The notes beneath the pieces are model-generated. The model saw only the letters and a program-made list of their open reading frames with translations. It had not been told where the DNA came from and made no database searches. From Takakia lepidozioides (lineage: Eukaryota > Streptophyta > Takakiopsida > Takakiales > Takakiaceae): a stretch of DNA of 60,000 nucleotides. Every line of letters starts with the position of its first letter. Position 1 is the stretch's first letter. Shown here one piece after another: positions 44,812 to 55,825 of this stretch. Location of the stretch: positions 20,462,001-20,522,000 of the forward strand of contig CM060734.1 of the NCBI GenBank assembly GCA_030704615.1, written 5' to 3'. Made by a program: the position numbers and the translations under genes.

Positions 44812-45325
44812 ACATTGTTGAAGAAGGCGTATAAGCGGGCTTTCAGTTTGTTATATCTCATCGCCTTCTGCTTCTACGTCCATGCCCTGTACAGTACTGA
44901 AGACACGCTTCAGAACCTGCAAGGAACGCCCCGCAGTCTGGACACAATCGAGAACGTGCAATGAGTAATAGGACGCACGTTTGCGTCTGCTAGCAGCTGG
45001 CAGGCAGCAGGGATAAGGCGTGGCATGGTGCCCTAAAAATGGAGGGCTGGGATGGGTTTTCAGGGCGGACGGTCCAGATCCGGCGCTGGCAGCAGACTGA
45101 CACATGGGACTGGCCGCAGCGGTTGCTGCATCCGCGGGAGCGGGGGCCGCGGCCGAGGTGGGGGGCGGGGGCACCCCACGTCCGTGCGTGCAGGCCGCCG
45201 CATCCCTGGCGTGTGCACATTGAAGACGCTATTATCTTAAAATGAAAGGCTTTCTTATTGGTTTTCTATTATTTGTGATGCTGGGTGCCAATTGGGTAGC
45301 AGCCTGGGTGTGAGCTATTGGCGGA
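44812..45325. other. Intergenic, with a short GC-rich patch
   Basis: No gene is supported. A GC-rich stretch lies at about 45040-45210 (runs such as GGGGGCGGGGGC). Frames across it on both strands have low-complexity translations and are treated as chance. Confidence 0.5.
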
Positions 45326-45327
45326 TA

Positions 45328-46043
45328 CCGTAGTGGGAAGGCTGATCCGGCAGTGAAGTGCCGAATATTTATTTTCTTTACAACAAAACACTTTGGCACA
45401 ACTTAAGGAAATTTCTAGATTTTACGGCAATGCCACGATGAGATTTTAAGTAATTCGGTGGTGACTCCCTGCATGAACTTGCTCTATCTACTGTACCAGT
45501 TGTGTTAAAAGAATTATGTACCAACAGTCAGTAGCTTAGATGGTTAAGTGCACTGAGTGCTACCCAGATGATTCTGGGGTCAAATTTTGCTACTGACGGT
45601 GTGGTATGGTTCCTGGGCGGTGTCCCACTCATTCGCCTCCATGGCGCATAAATGAAAGAGGTTATTTTCTCCTCTCACTACTAAGGGGCCAAATTTGTGA
45701 GCTGGCGCTCCCAGGTGTTTCCCCTTTTTAAAAAAAAAACAAACAAAAAAAAACACAAATTATGTGGGTTGTTAAGAGCCATGAGAACATCTGGTCAATC
45801 ATCAAATGCAGTGATTGTTCAGCCAATTATTCTAGGATTTCTCAGAGCTAAGGAAACTATTTTCCTAGAGCTTTATGCCTTGAAACATGCATTTGGAGAT
45901 TTGATATTTGGAGTTTGTTTGAGATTTTAGGCATTTTTTTTGTAAAGTTTCTGGAATTTGGGCAGTTTTTCCTAAATTTTCACTTAATTATTAGGCAGAT
46001 TCATTTCTAATTATTTAGTGCCGGATCAGCCTTCCCACTACGG
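45328..46043. mobile_element. MITE with 25-bp terminal inverted repeats and TA target site
   Basis: The left end CCGTAGTGGGAAGGCTGATC... (45328-45352) is the exact reverse complement of 46019-46043 over 25 bp. Both ends are flanked by TA (45326-45327 and 46044-46045). No transposase is inside, so it is non-autonomous. The TA duplication points to the Tc1/mariner superfamily, though that rests on two bases. A SINE is inserted in it. Confidence 0.82.
45520..45757 (+). mobile_element. tRNA-derived SINE
   Basis: The head (45527-45597) has an acceptor-like stem GTCAGTAGC / GCTACTGAC, an A-box TAGCTTAGATGG and a degraded B-box GGGGTCAAATTT. A tail of about 130 bp leads to an A-rich 3' end (45729-45757). 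Flanking 8-bp repeats AATTATGT at 45512-45519 and 45758-45765 are the target duplications. It lies wholly inside the MITE. Confidence 0.78.
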
Positions 46044-46045
46044 TA

Positions 46046-46652
46046 CATGGGTCATGTGATTAAAAACAAATCTACCTGGTATTTATTCGAAACTATACTA
46101 CGTGGCGCGACCTTATTGGGTGGTTCAAGGGTTGGCGTCGCATGATAGGTGCATGGCGCTCTCTTTGTGGGTGGATGAGAAACCTAATTGCTGCGAGTGC
46201 GGTGCGGGGAGAAGGATGTGTGATGCATTTGAGTGTTTGTGTTTATAGAGTAGAGATGATGGGGCCGTGCTGAAGGGGATTCAAATCCGTTCTTTGACGA
46301 CCCAAGTGGAGTGATTGTGTGACGACCCATTGGGTGTGGATCTTGGACTGGAGTGTAAAGAATCTCTGGAAGTTTTGGGTCAATCCGAGGTTGACCTGCA
46401 TTTTTGTAAAGAGGGCACCGTCTTGTTATTTTATCAGCTGCAGCTGCGATCTCCAAACTTGAAATTATCTGAGATTCATGGTGATCGGGAGGAGGTGAGT
46501 TGGGAAGAAGGGAGGAACCGAATCGAAAGCGTGGAACGATCTGAGTGGGGGAAGTTGGGTTGTTGTTCATACGGAGGAGAGCACAAACAGGAGGAAGGGA
46601 AGGGGCGAAACTGGAGAAGAGAGAGGGTGGGAGGAGGGTTTGGTTTTGAGAG
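46046..46652 (+). promoter_or_regulatory. Upstream region and 5' leader of the PUX10-like gene
   Basis: This 600-bp gap between the MITE and the start codon must include the promoter and 5' UTR. The last 150 bp are purine-rich (GAGGAAGGGAAGGGGC, GAAGAGAGAGGGTGGG), typical of plant leaders. No clear TATA box is recognised. Confidence 0.5.
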
Positions 46653-49600
46653 ATGGCGGATCATTCCCGGGAGGTTGATGAGAAATTGGCTTACTTCCAG
46701 GATGTAACGGGCGTGGAGGATGTGTTTCTGTCCCAGCAGATTTTGGAAGCTCATGGCTGGGATCTGGATGCGGCAGTGAGTGCAATGGTAGACACGAATT
46801 CGCAGGCAACTCCAGAGTACGGTGCAGCTGGGAAGAGCGACGTGGATGCAGGCAGCTCCAGCCAATGGAACACAGCGGTGGATGAGCCTTCCAGTGCCTT
46901 GGAGAGGGGTCCTGGGCCAACGTCTACAAGTCCATCGAATTTTGCAGGTCCAGAGAGATTTGGATTGAACGCCACACGGCACAACTATGAGAGATTCAGG
47001 GATGACGGACCAAGATACGAGAGGTTGGGAGAGTATCCTTCCAATCAGGGCAGCAATTTGGCGGTGGGACGAAACCCTCCAGGCCCCAATGTTGTGTGGA
47101 GAGTTGTGACTCTACCGTTCTCTATCCTTCGGGGAAGTTACAGTCTCATGTATGGTGCTGTAGGTTTGAGCATGTGGATGGCAGGAGGGGTCCTGAATTT
47201 CGGGTTAGGAGCATTGGGATTAACAGGAGGAGATAGGAGAGGGGAGAGTCGTGGGCTGCTGTCAGTGCCTTCAGGCACAGCAGAGGCTGCCAGTTTCTTG
47301 AGGAATTTTGAGAGGGAGTATGGGGAGTATCACCCCGCTTTTCAGGTGACGAGTTTCATGGAAGCACTGCGACGGGCAGGCCAACAGTTCAAATTTCTGT
47401 TTGTGTATTTGCACTCTCCAGAGCATGTGAATACACCCTTGTTTTGTGAGAGGGCGCTGTGCACTGAGCCAGTGGTGCAGTTTGTAAATGAGAATTTTGT
47501 GGCATGGGGGGGGGATGTGCGCACCAGTGAGGGCTTCCAAATGAGCAACAGTCTCAAGGCGTCCACCTTCCCTTTTTGTGCTGTTGTTATGGGCTCATCC
47601 AACCAGCGCATTGCCCTTCTCCAGCAGGTATGGGACTATTCCCTCTTTGTCTTTCTCTCTCGGGCATATGTAACTTCTCATGAGTACATTCTCATGGGCA
47701 TATTTGCAACCTGCTATCCTGGTGGGTTACAGCCTTCTGGGTTTCAGTACAGTTAGTGTCCCAAGGTTGCTAAAAAAATCACACAGCTTTCACATTATTG
47801 CGTGCAAGTGGTGAATAGGATCTTTTGTGATGAGTTGACGATTGTATTGGAAAACAATTTTCCCCTTTTGGCTGTTCCTTGTCCTCTATGCTCACAGATT
47901 GCTTAAAGAAACTGTGATTATGTGCAGGGTAGAGAGATTCTTTGATGAACTTGTTCTTTGGCAGTAGGTCTCACTGCTGATTTCAATTGTACTATCCCCA
48001 TGTCCCTCCTGCAGGGTTTTCTGGCAGTCGGTACTGTTGTAATTGGTAGGCCAAAGATAGTTGATATTATGTTAGGCCTTTATCTAGCTATGTATTGTTG
48101 TGTCCAGTCAAGTTGATATTGTTGCTGTTAATAACTACTTGGAGCAAGCCCAAGTTCTCGATGAGATAAGCTTCTTTCTAGATGCTTAAGCATTAAGGGA
48201 GTCCAAGCAGTACCATCTTATAATGCAGGCAAGATAGCTTTGTCCTCCTGATGATTTTGACATTTAACCTGCCTTGGGAGCCTAGGAATGTGAGAAAGAG
48301 TTGAAGTTTGAAGTAACTTCACGAGATTCTAGGGCTCAGTGTGGGTCACAGCCCGCTGACACTGTCCAACAATTCCCCTTCTCTGCGCATGTAGGTTTTA
48401 TTACACTTGAACGACACTTCGAGTGGTGACGTCATGATCAAAGCAGAATCCTTGGACCCAAATAGGTATTAGTTCAGAGTCAACAATGTGCAGCTCAGAC
48501 TAGGGTTGAAAGTAGGATCTAATATAGAGAAGTACTTTACAGGTTGCCCTTTGGTGCCTCTTCTTGGGACCATGAGCTTCTTGTGGAGGGCACTATATTT
48601 CCTCAGAGTCAGCTTTCATTGTATAGTGAGTCACTCCTAGGAATTTTGTGATTGCTTCTGAGTTACAAATGCATTTTACACAGGTTCCAACTTTGTTGTG
48701 GTCTGAGCTTCTTCCTTTTACTCTATTTTTGCTTGCACTAATGGGTCATATTTCATCTAATTATCATTTGAATGTACCTTGCATGGGGAAGAGTCTCATT
48801 TATGCTGGCTCTCTTCTCTCTCTCTCTCTCACGCTAATGTGCATTATGAACTTTTCAACTTGTTATGTTGCCCATTGTGAAACTATTTACTTTCCCATAC
48901 GTTCCGCCTTCTGATCTATACAGTACAGAATGGGTTGGTTCTCCTGGTCTGTCCCATGTTGGCAAGATGTTCCAAAAACTATGATGTGGTGCTGGATTGG
49001 CCTTGTTTCAGGTGGAAGGTCCCAGGTCTGTGGCAGAGCTAGTATCCATTCTACAGAGGGTAGTGGAGGAACAAGGTGCAGCGTTGGTGGCCGCCCGTGT
49101 TGAGGAGGAGGAGCGCCAACTTAATCGCCGACTGCGTGAAGAGCAAGATGCTGCATACCAAGCTGCACTTCAAGCTGACCAGGTACAGACATACTTAGTC
49201 TTGCTCCTGCTCACTTCAGAGGTCCGTATCAACAAGTTCCCAATGTCCACAAGACTGGATTTTGGGAGAGGGAAAGGACAAAAGGAAGATGACCTATAAT
49301 TTTCCCCTTCAAACAAGTACAGAATGATATTGTCCTTGCAAACCCACTGTATGGACAAACTATTATTAGTGCAATGCGCCTGAACTTTGCAAGGATGAGG
49401 AGCTGAGAGTACTCAAATTGAAGTTTCCCATGGGATACTTATGTGCTGACCGGATGTACTTGAGAGTTGCTAGGAGAGGGAGCGCAGACGTCTTGCAGAA
49501 GCTGAAGTTGCTACCAAAGAGGCAGCTGACGTTGAGCACAAAAGGAAGGATGAAGAAGATGCAGCAGCTCAGGCTGCCCAGGAAGCTGCAGAAAGAGAGG

Positions 49601-50100
49601 CAGCCCTGGAGTGTCGCAGGCGTGAGAAAGCCATGTCACTTGGTACAGAGCCTGAAAAAGGCCCTGATGTAACACAAGTGAGTGCATATATCTTGATGTA
49701 TAAGCTTTTGGTGTGTAAATTCTGAAGGATTGGGTATGGTGGCGTTTCACGCCCTAGTCTTCAGAAAGTGATTGGCACGTTGTTTGTTTGAGCATGAATT
49801 TCCCTTTTTTCAGTGGTTAGGTCCATGGAACTGAAGAAGGTGAGTGTGTGGGGGACTGATTGGCAGGTGCTGGTGCGATTGCCCAATGGGGAACGCAAAG
49901 AGCGCAGGTTTGACAGTGGTGCAAAGGTGCAGTCTATTTATGACTATGTGGATTCATCTGGAACTTTTGATGCTGTCAAATACAGCTTGGTTTCCAACTT
50001 TCCTCGAACTGTTTATGGTCCTGACAAATTGGACCTGACTCTGAAGAGTGCAGGCCTTCATCCCCATGCTAGCCTTTTTGTTCAAGTGGAAGATAGCTAG
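46653..50100 (+). CDS. PUX10: UBA-UAS-UBX protein, plant PUX10 / FAF2 (UBXD8) orthologue
   Basis: Four exons, all phase 0 with GT-AG introns: 46653-47627, 49012-49182, 49474-49677 and 49867-50100, giving 527 aa. Residues 1-50 are a UBA domain (DVFLSQQILEAHGWDLDAAV). A hydrophobic hairpin lies at about 148-190 (VVTLPFSILRGSYSLMYG, WMAGGVLNFGLGALGL). A thioredoxin-like UAS domain spans about 222-355 (FKFLFVYLHSPEH, CTEPVVQFVNENF). A Glu/Arg-rich coiled coil covers about 345-440 and a UBX domain 451-527 has the SNFPRTVYG loop that contacts CDC48/p97. In plants PUX10 anchors to lipid droplets through the hairpin and recruits CDC48 to extract ubiquitinated oleosins; that role is inferred by homology. 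A splice acceptor at 49814 would give an early stop, so 49866 is used. The only clearly intact host gene here. Confidence 0.93.
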
Positions 50101-50179
50101 GGGCAGCCTTGATATGGGTTGTTGTAGAGCTTGTCTCTCTTGGTGATCCAATTTTGGATATTGGCTGCTTCCATGGTGC

Positions 50180-50185
50180 AATAAA
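50180..50185 (+). terminator. Candidate polyadenylation signal of the PUX10-like gene
   Basis: AATAAA occurs 80 bp after the stop codon, a plausible position for a plant near-upstream element. The cleavage site is not determined. Confidence 0.45.
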
Positions 50186-51315
50186 AGGTATAATAACTCG
50201 CAAGAGGGTGAACCATGCTCACAAATGGTGAGTGCTCCAACATTCAAGCTACTCATTTGGCTTGCCATCCCAGGTTGTTGGCTGTCTTGATCAGACGGAT
50301 TGTGGTCGACGAAACCATGCTGCTTGTGATACCTTCCAAATTGTACACTTCTGGCCTTATGCAGCAATATTAATTACCATTCTGCTTTCTGGAAGCAAAA
50401 TGTATTTTCTTTTGAAGTCAATACACTGGTGTATTTTGAGTCGCTGATGGATACTTTGCCATGTTTGAATTGAGAATCAGAACCTATAGTGGTTTGATAG
50501 GGGTGCTGTGTACGTTTATGAAGCTCTAAAATTTTACTTTTCCTAAGGTCTCATTAGTGACAGGGAAGTCTCACTTGTATTCACAAGCTCTGCATCTTTG
50601 TGAAGTGTGCAACACTGGAGCCAGGTACCCGATGACTGGGATTTTCCTTCTGCACTGCTAAATTCCAGTGGTAGTGTTCCAGGGGAAGCTGATGATGCTC
50701 AGGTGTCTTGTTGACTGCATATATTTGAGAGCTGATAAATGCTTGGAATTGAAGGATGATATCCAAAGAGGCAGAGAAAAGAAAATTTAGAAGAGAACAG
50801 ATCTGAAGGGAGGCAGAAAAAAGAAAATTAAGGGAGAAGGTGCAGAAGGGACCCCACTCATCCGCCAAATAACAGGCTTGTTGCAGAAAGCTGTTCAGTG
50901 ATGAATAGGGTAGAAGCACCGTTCATGGCGATTGTGCCCCTCTATGACACGATAATCTCTGATGGCGTGGGGTGAAGGCGCTCCTTCCACAGTGCACACT
51001 TGTTACAACTGCTATTATGAAACAAATGCATAAAGTAGCCAAGGATGAAGGGACACATCCAAAATGATCTTGGTGGGACCACCATGTGATGGAAGATAAG
51101 CCACCATAGGAACCCCCAAATATCCATTCGTTGTGATACGACCTTTCCCTGGCCTATTTGAGCCGTAGTAAATGTCATTTGAGCAATCGCTAAACCATTT
51201 GAGCCTACAATCACACAAATTTGCAGGCCCAGCCCTCTGTCTTTGAACCACCATACAGTGCCAGACGTGTCACCATAAGAAAAAAATGACACTAATAAAT
51301 GGGCACTACTCCAAT
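50186..51315. other. Downstream intergenic region, no gene recognised
   Basis: Ordinary AT/GC-mixed sequence with only short, motif-free frames on both strands. It ends at the G run starting at 51316. Confidence 0.5.
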
Positions 51316-52335
51316 GGGGGGGGGGGGGGGGGGGGGGTTTAGCGACGCCCGAGCAACCTCCCCGGGGTCGGTAATGGGGGCTAAAGCCGTTGCGGCCAAG
51401 TCCCAGATAGCTACCCCTACACCGTCGGAATGGCGTCGCTAAAACGGGGTCGCAAAATAGGAGAGCTTAGACCGACCCTTACCCCCCCCCCCCCCCCCCG
51501 CAAGGGGGTCGATGCAATACCCCGCGACCAGCCCCCTCAAAGCGACCCCCTGTCCGACACTGTAGATCGCCCCCGGGGCGACCCCCAGGGGGTCGCTCGG
51601 TTAAATTTTTTTCCTTCAAAAAAACCAGTTAAAACTCAAAGAACACCTACCGACCGCCCGGGGGCGGGTACAATGCAACGCTGCTACTGGTCGACGGGCA
51701 GGGATGGTGGAAAAGTGTGCGCGACCCCCAAGGGGTCGGATTTACCTAACGACGGGTTTGTTGGGGACCGGGGGTATCGCCATGATGTGACCCAGGGGGG
51801 TCTGATGTACCTAGCGACGGGTTTGGCGGGGGCCGGGGATATCGCCATGATGCGACCCTGGGTGGTCGGATTTACCTAACGACGGGTTTGGCGGGGGAGG
51901 GGGGTATCGCCATTATGCGACCCCCAGGGGGCCGGTGATACCCAATGATCTGCAGTGACTGGGGCAGGCATATCGCCAGGATGCGACCCCCTGAGGATCG
52001 TTGTTATCCGCGACGGGCAGATATGGGGCAACACAAAGCGACCACCAAGGGAGTCGCTTGACGGGTTCTAACGCCGTGGGGGTCGGTGTGCACCAGCGAC
52101 GGACAAGGATGTGGGGGCAAGGGAGCGTCCCCCAGGGGGTCGGTGTTACGAAGCGACGTGTTCGTCGGCCGGGGCCAAAACCTTCAGCGACCCCCTGGGG
52201 GTTAGTTCTTAGAAGCGACAGGCAGGGCCAACTTGGTTTAACCCTAAACCGACCCCCGGGGGGTCGGTTTTTTCCAGGCAACGGGAAGAGGCATGCCTGG
52301 GTGAACCCTAAAGCCATCCCTAGGGGGTCGGCCTT
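51316..52335. repeat. GC-rich array of palindromic GCGACCCCC/GGGGGTCG units with G22 and C18 runs
   Basis: It opens with 22 Gs (51316-51337), followed by TTTAGCGACGCC (51338-51349), whose perfect inverse GGCGTCGCTAAA is at 51432-51443. A run of 18 Cs lies at 51482-51499. From about 51560 the core GCGACCCCC-(A/T)-GGGGGTCG recurs about ten times. Around 51720-51965 it sits in a tandem repeat of roughly 65 bp that includes ACCTAACGACGGGTTTG and ATCGCCATGAT. The units decay toward 52335. Open frames crossing it are low complexity. Confidence 0.8.
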
Positions 52336-52479
52336 CAAATGAGGTTTTCTTTTGTTTTATTTATTTGCTTTATATTACCCCTGCGCATTGGGTCGCCTTG
52401 TAAATAGTGGGCCGAGAAGCTTCCTAGAGCCTCTTTGTAGGTGTAACCTATATGTCCACAACAAAGCAAGCCGAGAGAT

Positions 52480-52719
52480 ATGGTCCCCTGGTCAGGGTCC
52501 ATTGCCCCTGATATAGATTCTCAAGAAGTGATTGCCTTCGATTTAGAATGCCTCAAATTGCACTCCCTCAAGATGGCGCAGCACGACATCCCGGTACACT
52601 TTTCAGGTCGTCCGAGAGACAAGGACTGGGCTCGCAAATGGGTTCTTGAGCATCTTGGCGGAGAGGGTGGCCTCCCGCGAATTAGACGACAAGCAACCGC
52701 TGCTAGAAATAATCAATAA
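52480..52719 (+). CDS. Small unidentified open frame, possibly a remnant of a retroelement gag
   Basis: The frame is 79 codons (MVPWSGSIAPDIDSQ...; GRPRDKDWARKWV). It lies between the GC-rich array and the reverse-transcriptase remnant at 52819. No family is recognised. Position suggests an eroded part of the same retroelement, but chance is possible. Confidence 0.25.
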   Translation: MVPWSGSIAPDIDSQEVIAFDLECLKLHSLKMAQHDIPVHFSGRPRDKDWARKWVLEHLGGEGGLPRIRRQATAARNNQ

Positions 52720-52818
52720 AACATAACGAGGTCGAAGCCTCATATCCTGTATATGCATTATATAATATGCGTCTTCTATACTACTAGATACCATCATGGA
52801 CTCCGAGGTCCTTGAGGG

Positions 52819-53205
52819 TCAACATATCATCGTGCGAACCATGATCATCACCCTGATCACTCCAGGATATATCATGTGGCCCAAATAAATCTGGTTGTGG
52901 AAGAACTTGCACTTCCCAGGGTGCAATTTCAACCCATGCGCTCTCAAACGCTCAAACACTATCTGAAGGCGTCTCTCGTGCTCCTCAATCGTAGCACTAA
53001 AGATGATGATGTCATCAATGTAGCACCGGACAAAGTCTAGCCCTACAAAAATCCTATCCATGACCCTCTGAAATTCTGCAGGAGCAGTCTTCAACCCAAA
53101 CGGTAAGAACCGCCATTGGTACAAACAATCCTTCCCATGCTGGTCAATCCCCCAAAATGTCGTCTTTTGCTTGTCAGCCTCTTTGCTATGTTGGGTGAGG
53201 CACAA
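52819..53205 (-). pseudogene. Reverse-transcriptase fragment of a second Ty3/gypsy family
   Basis: The minus-strand frame reads KTTFWGIDQHGKDCLYQWR, LPFGLKTAPAEFQRVMDRIF and the catalytic box CYIDDIIIFSAT, then KLHPGKCKFF. This is a Ty3/gypsy palm domain but clearly different from the E1-E6 family (compare [11 protein letters not shown]). It is cut on both sides and lies inverted relative to the integrase at 53500-54734. Confidence 0.85.
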
Positions 53206-53497
53206 TCCTCACACGGCCATCCTCCCACACTCGGAGCAGGTGTGTCCCCTCCCACTTGAACCTCTTGGCTCGTTGTAGGATTCGATCCCTCTCCTTGGCA
53301 GTCACAGTGGCTGTCGTGTCTCCAGTGCAAAGATAGTCTAACACAGCCGAATCCTCATATATATCTTTGGCACCACCTGGCTCGTCACTAGCCTCAGGGT
53401 CCTCAGACACTCCGTCTACAGTCATCCCTATCGTAGGTCCAACTTGGCCTCCCGCTGCCAAGATACACAAAAATGCAGATGCGTGCCATCCCGGCAC
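53206..53497 (-). pseudogene. Inverted RNase H-integrase linker fragment
   Basis: The minus strand reads RDRILQRAKRFKWEGTHLL and VWEDGRVRIVPHPT, the usual segment just ahead of the integrase zinc module in this element type. The zinc module itself starts at about 53495 on the plus strand, so this piece is inverted in place relative to its neighbour. Confidence 0.65.
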
Positions 53498-54734
53498 GGT
53501 TAGTACGGCATGCCCATGAGGAGTTGGGGCATTTTGGAGTGCGACACACTCATAGTTTACTACAGGGGTAGTATTGGTGGCGTGGTATGCATACAGAGGT
53601 GCAACGGTTCGTGGCTAGGTGCATGGTGTGTGACAGGGTGCGTGCTTCATTCAATGCCCTACGCCATAGTTGCATCATTTACCCATCATGAGGTTGGGCT
53701 ACAGGTGGAGTCTTGACTTCGCAGGACCGTTGCCACTGACGATGCGCCACCACAGATATGTGTTGGTGATGGTGGAGCACTTCTCCAAGTGGATTGAGTT
53801 GGTTCCACTGCCTGACAAGGCTAGTGAGGGGGCTGCGTATGCATTCTTGGATTGTGTGCTTAGCCGATTCAGCTGAAGTGCTCACGTCTTAGGGGAGTTT
53901 TAGGCTTTGTGTGATAAAACCTTGATAGACCACCGCACCACTTCTCGGGATTATCGTGAGGCCGATGACCTCACGATGGTTTGACAGAGAGAGTTGTGCA
54001 GACGGTAAAGATGGGTTTGCGCAAGTATGGCTTGCAGAAGAGACACCTAGGAGATTGGGATCTTCAGTTACCTTGGTTAGCCATGGGCTACAGGTTCAGC
54101 ATCACTTGCCTCCTTCTCACCATATTTCTTTCTCTTTGGCCAAGAGCCGGATTTGCTTGCAGCCATTTGTAGGGACACTGATCAAGTCCTTAACCTTGAT
54201 GATCTGGACGTGTGGGTACGTGCATATGATCAGCGTGCAGAGTTGTTCAAGAAAGTCATGCCCATGGCTTTTGAGAACCTTGCCATTGCACAACACCGTG
54301 ATACGTTGAGGTATGTCACTATACGTGGTGGAGGATATCGTCCTGGGGTTCGGAGGTTTAGCCCTGGTGACTATGTTTATTTGCAGCAGACTGCTCCTAC
54401 AACCTTGGATGTGACTGCAGGGCGTGTTATTCTAAGGGTTCGAGAGGTGTTGCCCTCAGGAGTCTTGATCTTGGAGGGTTGAGATGACATGACTTAGAAG
54501 GACCATGTGCGTAATTGTGCGCCATGTCACCTTCCCAATGTCGATGGCAGGATTGACCCAAACTTGGCAGTGGCACCTGCAGGTTTGAGGTGTATGTTGT
54601 GTGGGTCTGCCAAAGGGGCAGCCACTATGCTGGTATGTGACCGATGCTCAAGAGGTTGGCACATGGGATGCTTGACACCACCTCTTGAGAAGGTTCCTGA
54701 TGGAGATTGGTTATGTCCATACTGCTTGGGATAG
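53495..54734 (+). pseudogene. Ty3/gypsy integrase with a C-terminal PHD finger (decayed)
   Basis: The plus strand encodes the HHCC module (HAHEELGHFG...CMVCDRV), a first catalytic Asp in WSLDFAGPLPL, DHRTTSRDYREAD and TERVVQTVK (region of the third catalytic residue), a C-terminal region ending near 54480 (GVRRFSPGDYVYLQQ), then a PHD finger at about 54594-54732 (CMLC...CDRC...HMGC...CPYC, a C4HC3 pattern). Stops at 54480 and 54495 separate integrase and PHD, but the frame is the same on both sides, so the two were once fused. Several other frame breaks occur (near 53565, 53870-53980 and 54110). Confidence 0.82.
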
Positions 54735-55099
54735 TGGCAGTGGATATGACCAGTGGCAGTTAACAAGACATGGGCGGCCAAGCTCATAGGAGTCAATACA
54801 CGAGATCCCAGGCTCAAGTTCATAGGTTGTAAGACGACGACTAACGACGGGGCTACGCTTGTACCCGGCCTCTTGATCTATCGAGTTTGAGTGTAGTAGG
54901 GACAGTGGTGGGGAACTTAGTGAGGCTACGGTCACTATTGCATATTGTGGCTACCTGGACTTAGAGGGACCTAAGCACCAGCTAGAAGGGCGATTGTGGT
55001 GGACTAGTTACTGCCATAGTGGGCAGCATAGTACCAGCCTAGTGATTGGACTAGTGGCTGGACTAGTGGTATACAAATGTGTGGTGTGCACATGTGTTG
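54735..55099. other. Flank between the PHD retroelement remnant and E6
   Basis: No gene. It includes short local repeats of GGACTAGTGG near 55040-55070, and the last five bases (TGTTG) are the expected left target duplication of E6. Confidence 0.5.
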
Positions 55100-55825
55100 T
55101 GTCGCGCACCTCACTTCGGTAAGCTCCCCTTCAAGTCATAGTTACTCGCTTTGATGCGCGCGCCTGACTCCCAACCCGGCCACCCGGGCCGACTTGGAGC
55201 TTCGGCTGCTCACCGAGACATAACGGTCCCCCTTCACTACCCTCTTGACCCTCTACCTATTTGGGACTAGGAGAATTCCCTTTGGTAGATGGCAGTCCGG
55301 AACAGCTCCCCACTCTTTGGTCGCTTTCCGGCTCACTCGCTTACTCACTAGTTTTTGGTCACCAACGGGCTTGCACCGTTCTCGGGGTTACTACTCCCTA
55401 TATATACTTCTGTAGCTGTCCGCGGGGGTTTCACAACCAGCCATGCCATTTTATGGCGAACCACCACAAAGACCCTCAATTCCCGGTGGTGAGTCGCAGT
55501 GAGTCTTGGCCCACTCACCGCGGCCCCAATGGACCGTGATGAGTCCCAAGACTCCCCACGACTCCCACCTCGAGGTCTCCACCCCATGGTGAGTCCTATG
55601 CCACCCCCACTAAGTCCCGCTAAGCTACCACCACCCCTTGTGGAGCCACCCCCACTGCAACCCGGTGTGCGGGGCTCCACCTAGTGAGTGCCTCCGCCTC
55701 CTTGAGTGCCTTGGGCACTCAAGGGTGCTTCAGCCCCCCCATACCTATCGCTGCCGCTGCCCCCACCACAGGGGCAGCCCCTCATGTGTCCCGACCCCCT
55801 GCCCTCAAGGCAAAGGGCCGCGACA
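55100..55825 (-). repeat. E6 3' LTR
   Basis: The LTR is 726 bp, TGTCGC to GCGACA, with the family's TATA box near 55400. CACACCCCTACC, the purine-rich tract in complement, follows at 55826. Confidence 0.94.

Noticed and set aside
45039-45245. Short GC-rich coding frames
   Set aside because: Arg/Pro/Gly-rich translations on both strands typical of GC-rich noncoding DNA; no start context or homology recognised.
45527-45597. Functional tRNA gene
   Set aside because: The acceptor stem pairs but the anticodon and T arms do not fold properly and the B-box is degraded; A-rich tail and target duplications fit a SINE.
45328-46043. hAT or Mutator assignment for the MITE
   Set aside because: No 8- or 9-bp repeats flank the ends; only TA is duplicated.
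46184-46982. Minus-strand frames overlapping the start of the PUX10-like gene
   Set aside because: Low-complexity Pro/Ser-rich translations antisense to a well-supported exon.
51430-51879. 149-codon frame in the GC-rich array
   Set aside because: It follows the repeat units, has no motif, and is explained by GC-rich sequence lacking stop codons.
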